Origin: Pseudomonas fragi
GTDB taxonomy: Bacteria > Pseudomonadota > Gammaproteobacteria > Pseudomonadales > Pseudomonadaceae
Length of the DNA: 64,000 bases
Assembly (NCBI RefSeq): GCF_900105835.1
Contig: NZ_LT629783.1
Coordinates: 3,866,501-3,930,500, forward strand
Direction: 5' to 3'
Below the pieces are notes generated by a model that worked only from the letters and a program-made list of their open reading frames with translations, was not told the DNA's origin and did no database searches. The position numbers and the translations under genes were made by a program. Positions 59,309 through 64,000 of this stretch are shown in pieces (position 1 is the first letter of the stretch; each line of letters opens with the position of its first letter).

Positions 59309-60037
59309 ATGAAGCTGCAAATTTATTCAGATTTGCATAACGAATTCTCGCGATTCGAACCTCCTACCAGCGACGCGGACGTAGTGATTCTCGCCGGCGA
59401 TATTGATATCAAATCGCGTGGAGTCTCATGGGCGAACGACACATTCCAGTGCCCTGTTATCTATGTGTGTGGCAATCACGAATATTACGGCGGCCACATA
59501 GGTCACACACTGCGAAAGATGAAAAACGCTGCATTGCCCCATGTGCATGTACTCGAAAACGAGATGCTCATTCTCGATGGCACACGCTTTTTGGTCACAA
59601 CGGCCTGGACGGATTATTCGGCTACTGGTGATGTGGTTGCGGCAAAGCGCGTTGCTTGGGATTCGATGAACGATTTCTTGGTGATTCGAGCCGACTTGGA
59701 TTACAGACGCCTGCGTCCAGATGACCTAGTCGCGAAATCAATGAGGGCTCACCGATGGTTAACCCAAGAGCTTAATAGACCTTTCGACGGCAAAACAGTG
59801 GTGGTCACACACCATGCACCAGTGTTGGATCGTCTGGGTGACGATCACCCCGGACATCTGGCTGCAGCCTATGCGAACGATTGGTCAGAGCTACTTAGTA
59901 AGGCTGATCTGTGGATACATGGACACACGCATTTTGCAGCAGACTTCCTTAAGAACGGGTGCCGAGTGTTTTCAAATCCGCGCGGATATCGGGGGCAAAG
60001 TACAGGCTTCGATCCTGAGTGCTTGGTAGAGGTTTGA
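59309..60037 (+). CDS. Calcineurin-like metallophosphoesterase
   Basis: A 242-residue soluble enzyme with the full set of two-metal motifs: YSDLHNE, LAGDID, CGNHEYY, VTHHAPV and IHGHTH. It could be a phosphodiesterase or phosphatase acting on nucleotides or nucleic acid, but the substrate is not visible from sequence. It is the only hydrolase near the qat operon, though about 4.5 kb away and not in the same transcript. A weak AAAGAGAAA precedes the ATG. Confidence 0.88.
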   Translation: MKLQIYSDLHNEFSRFEPPTSDADVVILAGDIDIKSRGVSWANDTFQCPVIYVCGNHEYYGGHIGHTLRKMKNAALPHVHVLENEMLILDGTRFLVTTAWTDYSATGDVVAAKRVAWDSMNDFLVIRADLDYRRLRPDDLVAKSMRAHRWLTQELNRPFDGKTVVVTHHAPVLDRLGDDHPGHLAAAYANDWSELLSKADLWIHGHTHFAADFLKNGCRVFSNPRGYRGQSTGFDPECLVEV

Positions 60038-60150
60038 TGGTGAGTATTTCTCTGCAGTTCCATGCTTTAGGCTCGTAGTCGCTAGATCAAAACTAGCGGG
60101 TATGAGATTGCTCGAACGGTCGGTATTTAGAGCGAATTTGAGGGTTGTGA

Positions 60151-60552
60151 ATGGTCACTTTAAATGAAATCTCGCAGCTGCTTTACGGCGTAGGGGAAGA
60201 GATGCCTGGCTGGCAGGGCACCCAGGACGAACTAATTGCATTGGCCGCAAACGCCTTCCCTGGCAAAGCCTTCTGTGTTGTGGAGCAGTGGATCCTGATC
60301 GACCTCACTGTGACACCTGCGGAGAAGGAAAAACTCACCGGGCTTGGTCTATTGCCCGCGACCCTGTTCGCCCATGAGGTCGTGCTCGATAGCCGTAATC
60401 GATTTCAACCCACCATGTGGGTACGCAGTAATTTCGGCGTGTCTTCCAACGCTTACATGTTTGAAACCAAAAATACTGTCTATCTCCTGCTTGGGCCTGG
60501 ACTGAGAAAAGAGGCTGGCATTGGTGCCGCTTTTTCAATGAAGGTAGGGTGA
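60151..60552 (+). CDS. Hypothetical protein (DUF6957-like)
   Basis: A 133-residue protein with FPGKAFCVVEQWILIDLTV and FAHEVVLDSRNRFQPTMWVRSNFGVS segments. I associate this pattern with a small Pseudomonas family, DUF6957, of unknown function, from memory only. GAGGGTTGTGA lies before the ATG. Codon use is accessory-like. Confidence 0.65.
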   Translation: MVTLNEISQLLYGVGEEMPGWQGTQDELIALAANAFPGKAFCVVEQWILIDLTVTPAEKEKLTGLGLLPATLFAHEVVLDSRNRFQPTMWVRSNFGVSSNAYMFETKNTVYLLLGPGLRKEAGIGAAFSMKVG

Positions 60553-60601
60553 GCGATGCTGGCCGACGGTGTATTCATGGTCGTTTTGGAGCTTGAGTTG
60601 G

Positions 60602-60958
60602 ATGCCTGAAGTAATTGAGCTGGAATTTCATAGTAAAGATGTCAGCGAATTTCAGCTGCACCGTTTGGTGCGAGCAAGCTTTCGCAAATACACGGTGCCT
60701 GTCACGGCATTCATCAGCGACGCTTTTATTGCAGATGACACATGCGTCGGGGTGTCCTTCGACCATTCGAAGCGTGACGATGCATACCACAGGGTGGATG
60801 GTTCCATTCTTCTCACAGGTAAAATTCAGTCAGCGAGAAAAGAGGGCCGGTTTTGGTTGCTCGAGACTCAAGATGGTAATTACGTCATCACTAGCTTCAG
60901 GCGAGACCTGGGCAGAGCTAGCTTTTTGAAGCTTCTCCAGTCCGCCGATAGATCCTAA
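60602..60958 (+). CDS. Hypothetical protein
   Basis: A 118-residue protein beginning MPEVIELEFHSKDVSEFQL. It contains a beta-rich middle (GSILLTGKIQSARKEGRFWLLETQDGNYVITSF). No domain is recognised. The ATG at 60602 is preferred over 60569 because GGAG lies about 12 bases upstream and the extra residues are unlike a protein N terminus. Confidence 0.55.
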   Translation: MPEVIELEFHSKDVSEFQLHRLVRASFRKYTVPVTAFISDAFIADDTCVGVSFDHSKRDDAYHRVDGSILLTGKIQSARKEGRFWLLETQDGNYVITSFRRDLGRASFLKLLQSADRS

Positions 60959-61006
60959 TCGGTAGTATGAAAGCCATCATTTGATAACCTGGTAGGGCCG
61001 TGTCAT

Positions 61007-61192
61007 ATGCCAGATGAACGATGGTCAGTCGTTAGGGCAATAGCCCATTTTGACGAGTTGCTCGACCAGGTGATCACGACTCGCAAACCAGTTTTCGTTG
61101 ATGGAGAACGCAGGACTGCGGTGTTCATTTCAATGGAGGAGTGGCTGTCGATTCAGGACAAGCTCATTGCTCGAGCTCCCTCAAACCTCTGA
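61007..61192 (+). CDS. Phd/YefM-like antitoxin, without a toxin partner
   Basis: The 61 residues resemble the Phd/YefM antitoxin fold: AIAHFDELLDQVITTRKPVFVDGERRTAVFISMEEWLSIQD. These proteins usually bind their own promoter through the N terminus and neutralise a Doc/RelE-type toxin through the C terminus. The next 100 bases hold no toxin gene, and the neighbour on the right runs the other way, so it is an orphan here. It may be a plasmid-style anti-addiction gene or a remnant. Confidence 0.7.
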   Translation: MPDERWSVVRAIAHFDELLDQVITTRKPVFVDGERRTAVFISMEEWLSIQDKLIARAPSNL

Positions 61193-61293
61193 ACTTTCGC
61201 TTGCTAGGCCTCTTACGGTTTTAGTCTGCTGCGCTCCGAGTCCACCATGCGGAGCGCTTCAAGCGGCATCTGTCCTGTAACGCTCGCCTTAGC

Positions 61294-61635
61294 TCAGTAA
61301 CCGAGCTCGTTCAGCAGCTGTTGCAAAAAACCACGGCGCCTACGAATCGCGCACAGGATTAGATAGTCGCGGTCGGTATCGGTTGTTGAAATATGCCCGG
61401 CGTCCACCAAGCCATGGATGTAGCCTTCAGCTTTTCCTCTCGCCTCCAGCAGGGCTTCGATGGAAGTGCTTTTGAAAATGTCGCCAGCAATGAGCTGCCA
61501 CCGCTTCTTCTGGCGGTTCCCAACGGGGTCGTCGGAAAATTTCGGTGCGTTGATAAGTGTGTTGAAATCGGCAAGTGCGTCAGGTGTGTTCAAAGCGAAT
61601 TCTCGGAACGGTGATAACTGAGTTGAGGCTATCAT
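61294..61635 (-). CDS. Hypothetical protein
   Basis: A 113-residue helical protein (SIEALLEARGKAEGYIHGLVDAGHISTTDTDRDYLILCAIRRRRGFLQQLLNEL). The GKAEGYIHGLVDAG turn suggests a small regulatory or binding protein, but no family is recognised. ATG 61635 is chosen; the longer frame from 61725 starts with residues that look like non-coding translation. Confidence 0.5.
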   Translation of the reverse strand: MIASTQLSPFREFALNTPDALADFNTLINAPKFSDDPVGNRQKKRWQLIAGDIFKSTSIEALLEARGKAEGYIHGLVDAGHISTTDTDRDYLILCAIRRRRGFLQQLLNELGY

Positions 61636-61790
61636 GCGCACACTAAGTCGCTTGTTGTGAGCTGGTTTTTGTAGGCGCTGGCGCGAAGGGACGACTTCAA
61701 TGATGGTGCACGCTATCGGTGGCACCTTTGAACATTGCGGAGCGTACAGGCAGTGTTATTCAGCGATTACATTCTTAGCCCGGAGTTGGT

Positions 61791-62099
61791 ATGGGATATC
61801 TCAGCCTAGAGGACATCTACCCGGATGACGTACACAAATATGGCCATATGCGGGTAGGAATGACCGATCTCTACGTTAAAGACAATCACGCCGCTTATGG
61901 TGTGGTGACGCGTGGCGAATGCCGCGAGCTGACCAGTAGGTTACTGCGTGACGAAACAGTGCAAATGATCATTAGCGCTAATCTCGCCGCATTGCCAGAG
62001 GACTACGATCCGTGGATTAGGCGGATCGAACGCAATCGCGCCTTACACGCTAGGTATGGGGACAAATTCGATCCATGGGGAGACGACAGACCTTCATGA
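61791..62099 (+). CDS. Hypothetical protein
   Basis: A 102-residue acidic protein (MGYLSLEDIYPDDVHKYGHM, later EDYDPWIRRIERNRALHARYGDKFDPWGDD). No family recognised. CGGAG before the ATG is a plausible ribosome site. It is followed by a small hairpin (GGGCTTC-GGC-GAAGCCC) just after the stop. Confidence 0.5.
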   Translation: MGYLSLEDIYPDDVHKYGHMRVGMTDLYVKDNHAAYGVVTRGECRELTSRLLRDETVQMIISANLAALPEDYDPWIRRIERNRALHARYGDKFDPWGDDRPS

Positions 62100-62464
62100 G
62101 GGCTTCGGCGAAGCCCGTATAGCGGTTCGTTCCAAGGATTATGGGGGCGGCTACTGTTGGCTGGAACGTGCGCATATCCTTACGTAACGTCGTACCCTCC
62201 TGCATACATAATCCCATGTTTGGATGTTGCGCGTAGGCATCATGACAGGTGGGGTTTCGGGAAGTTTTGGTACAAATAATACGCGTATTTGCAGTGCTGC
62301 TATTTTCTAGAGTATGGGTGCCTTGGGGGAACACAGGTCGTGCCAAAATAAGCGCTTTTCAGTTGATGCCTCTCTCCAAAACCGAAATCTCTTCTTGACG
62401 AAGATTGACCCGCTGACGATCTTTTGAGTAGTTGCCGCATCCTTTCACCCGCATGGAGAGTCAT
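62100..62464. other. Intergenic region before the CzcD-type gene
   Basis: About 365 bases with no convincing gene. It contains the hairpin GGGCTTC-GGC-GAAGCCC near 62100-62117 and a perfect 12-base palindrome AATACGCGTATT at 62278-62289, about 175 bases before the exporter start, which could be a regulator site. Nothing else is seen. Confidence 0.55.
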
Positions 62465-63376
62465 ATGAGCGCTGGTCATAGTCACGGTCAAGCTCGTGCA
62501 GGACACGAGAAAAAATTGTGGATCGCTTTGGTGTTAACGACAAGCTTCATGATCGCGGAGGTCATTGGGGCTTTTGTGACAGGCAGCTTGGCGTTGTTAT
62601 CCGATGCGGCTCACATGCTAACCGATTCCACTGCCTTGGCTATTTCATTGATAGCTATTCAAATTGCCAAACGCGCTGCGGATAAAAAGCGGACATTCGG
62701 CTATGCACGATTTGAGATCCTCGCAGCTGCTTTTAACGCGATTTTGTTGTTCATGGTGGCGGTGTACATCTTGTATGAAGCTTATCAGCGGTTTAAAGCC
62801 CCGACAGAAATCCAATCGACAGGGATGCTGATCGTCGCAGTGATCGGACTAGTTGTGAACCTTGTTTCAATGCGGTTGCTAATGTCTGCCAGTGCCGAAA
62901 GTCTTAACGTAAAAGGCGCGTACCTAGAAGTATGGAGCGACATGTTGGGCTCCATGGGCGTAATAGGGGCGGCATTGATCATTCGTTTTACCGGATTCAC
63001 TTGGGTTGACTCGATCGTTGCCGCAGCTATCGGCCTGTGGGTGCTTCCCAGAACCTGGGTTTTGCTCAAAGAAAGCATGAACATCCTGTTGCAAGGGGTT
63101 CCGGATGGCATCGATATCGCTGAAGTGGAAGCGTGCATCAGGGCGGTTGAAGGCGTTGAGGATATCCATGACCTGCATATCTGGGCCCTGACCAGCGGCA
63201 AGAATGTCATGAGTGCTCACCTTGTAATCTTGCGTAGCTCCCGATCTGAGCAAGATATATTGGCTGAGGTGACTCGGCTGATGAGCGAGGTATTCCATAT
63301 CAGCCATACGACTCTTCAACTGGAAAACTTGCAGTTTCATGCAGCGCTTGAAGAAAACGAAGGCATGCAGCACTAG
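62465..63376 (+). CDS. czcD: CzcD-type Zn/Co/Cd exporter (CDF family)
   Basis: A 303-residue inner-membrane cation diffusion facilitator. A histidine-rich N terminus (SAGHSHGQARAGH) precedes six helices with transport-site segments LLSDAAHMLTDS in helix 2 and YLEVWSDMLGS in helix 5, and a cytoplasmic C-terminal domain. It exports divalent metals such as zinc, cobalt and cadmium. The ATG at 62465 has GGAGAG correctly spaced; the in-frame start at 62432 is less likely. It differs from the chromosomal FieF-type exporter at 48288. Confidence 0.9.
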   Translation: MSAGHSHGQARAGHEKKLWIALVLTTSFMIAEVIGAFVTGSLALLSDAAHMLTDSTALAISLIAIQIAKRAADKKRTFGYARFEILAAAFNAILLFMVAVYILYEAYQRFKAPTEIQSTGMLIVAVIGLVVNLVSMRLLMSASAESLNVKGAYLEVWSDMLGSMGVIGAALIIRFTGFTWVDSIVAAAIGLWVLPRTWVLLKESMNILLQGVPDGIDIAEVEACIRAVEGVEDIHDLHIWALTSGKNVMSAHLVILRSSRSEQDILAEVTRLMSEVFHISHTTLQLENLQFHAALEENEGMQH

Positions 63377-63512
63377 AGCGGGATCTTGCAAACATCTCAT
63401 GTCGGAGTAGGGGTTGCTGCGATTTACTCAGAACTCAGCGGACATTAAAAAACCTGACCACAGGCGCATGTCCAGTGGTGCAGGGAGGGTTGCACAGGTT
63501 TGTTGCGGGAAT

Positions 63513-64000
63513 TTACCCTTGAACCTTTCTAGCCTGTTGCCAAGTGGTCTGTCCGTCGAGGTTTGGGAAGCTCAGCCTGAAAACGGTCATGCTGCCAGGC
63601 ATGCTTTGAACATCCGCAGTTCCCTGGTGGAGGCTCATGATCGATCGAACAATAGCTAAGCCAAGACCAGTGCCACCTTCAGCACGCGAGCGACTTGTAT
63701 CAATCCGATAAAAGCGGTCAAACAAGTGCAACAGATGCTGAGGTTCGATTCCTGCTCCAGGGTTGCCTACAAGTAGCGATACCTGTTCGGCATAGTTTTC
63801 AATAACAATTGAAATAGATTGTCCCGCAGGGCAATGGCGAATTGCGTTGGACAATAGATTGGATATTGCTCGCTGTATCATTAACCTGTCGCCAATCGTC
63901 TTGCCAGTTCCGGTAACATTCAGGGTGATACGTTTCTCTTCCGCAGACAGTGAAAACAGATCGACCACCTTAAATGCTTCATCTTCTAAGGTGATTGTTT
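63513..64000 (-). CDS. Sensor histidine kinase, C-terminal part (metal-type)
   Basis: The 5' end lies beyond the window. The visible part is the HATPase domain: N box LLSNAIRHCP, G1 NPGAGIEPQHLLHLFDRFYRID, G2 GGTGLGLAIVRSI. The preceding stretch (LEDEAFKVVDLFSLSAEEKRITL) resembles CusS/CopS/CzcS heavy-metal kinases. Convergent position next to the CzcD-type gene suggests a metal-responsive two-component system, with the response regulator expected further right. Confidence 0.85.
   Translation of the reverse strand, partial: TITLEDEAFKVVDLFSLSAEEKRITLNVTGTGKTIGDRLMIQRAISNLLSNAIRHCPAGQSISIVIENYAEQVSLLVGNPGAGIEPQHLLHLFDRFYRIDTSRSRAEGGTGLGLAIVRSIMSLHQGTADVQSMPGSMTVFRLSFPNLDGQTTWQQARKVQG

Larger units (their letters stand above)
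50101..64000. mobile_element. Accessory island inserted in hrpB (right end outside window)
   Basis: The left border is where native hrpB breaks (50100/50101). From there to the window end the content is accessory: a Qat defence operon, a replacement hrpB, regulators, small unknown genes, an orphan antitoxin and metal-resistance genes. Backbone REP elements, frequent before 50 kb, are absent here, and third-position GC is visibly lower. No integrase, transposase or terminal inverted repeat was found, so the element type is unknown. The right border should be marked by the rest of native hrpB. Confidence 0.8.

Noticed and set aside
59309..60037. Metallophosphoesterase as the missing QatD
   Set aside because: It is of the calcineurin fold, not TatD, lies 4.5 kb away beyond hrpB, and is not in the qat transcript.

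Overview
The window is Pseudomonas chromosome, probably from the P. fluorescens side of the genus. The basis is a GC-rich coding style, many REP palindromes built on GTGGGAGCGGGCTTGCTCGC, and gene order that matches what I recall of P. aeruginosa PAO1 around mpl-ubiX, proA-nadD-rsfS-rlmH-mrdA-rodA, lipB-lipA, holA-lptE-leuS, lnt-corC-ybeY-phoH-miaB and hemL-thiE-thiD-ladS. No database was consulted.

Bases 1-49,700 are core backbone. In order: the end of a sigma-54 activator; murein recycling (mpl) and flavin prenylation (ubiX); a MORN-repeat/caspase-like lipoprotein; an LrgA/LrgB pair; a DedA-PAP2 fusion; a 3-methyladenine glycosylase; the proA-nadD-rsfS-rlmH group; the elongasome and septal wall genes mrdA, rodA, mltB, rlpA, dacA; lipoate synthesis (ybeD, lipB, lipA); two peptidoglycan enzymes; a 49-codon arfA with a transcription terminator inside its reading frame; holA, lptE, leuS; lnt, corC, ybeY, phoH, miaB; hemL, thiE, thiD; the hybrid kinase ladS, whose receiver domain lacks its phospho-acceptor aspartate; an AidB-like dehydrogenase; amn; rluE; an Lrp-type regulator; a candidate small RNA; and a FieF-type metal exporter. 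REP elements sit between many of these genes.

At base 50,100 the native helicase gene hrpB stops abruptly within its DEFH box and the sequence becomes accessory. The accessory DNA runs past the right edge of the window. It carries a Qat antiphage operon (qatA, qatB, qatC) in which the usual TatD nuclease gene qatD is absent and a small four-helix membrane protein gene follows instead. Next comes a complete, diverged hrpB that presumably replaces the disrupted one and whose sequence is recoded exactly where the native gene is broken. After it lie a two-HTH regulator, a run of small unknown genes, a calcineurin-type phosphoesterase, an orphan Phd/YefM-like antitoxin, a CzcD-type exporter and the end of a metal-type sensor kinase. 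No integrase or transposase is visible; if present it lies beyond base 64,000, where the missing 3' part of native hrpB should also be found.

The most interesting reading of the window is therefore an hrpB-targeting defence/metal island that restores the gene it breaks and carries a Qat operon without its nuclease.
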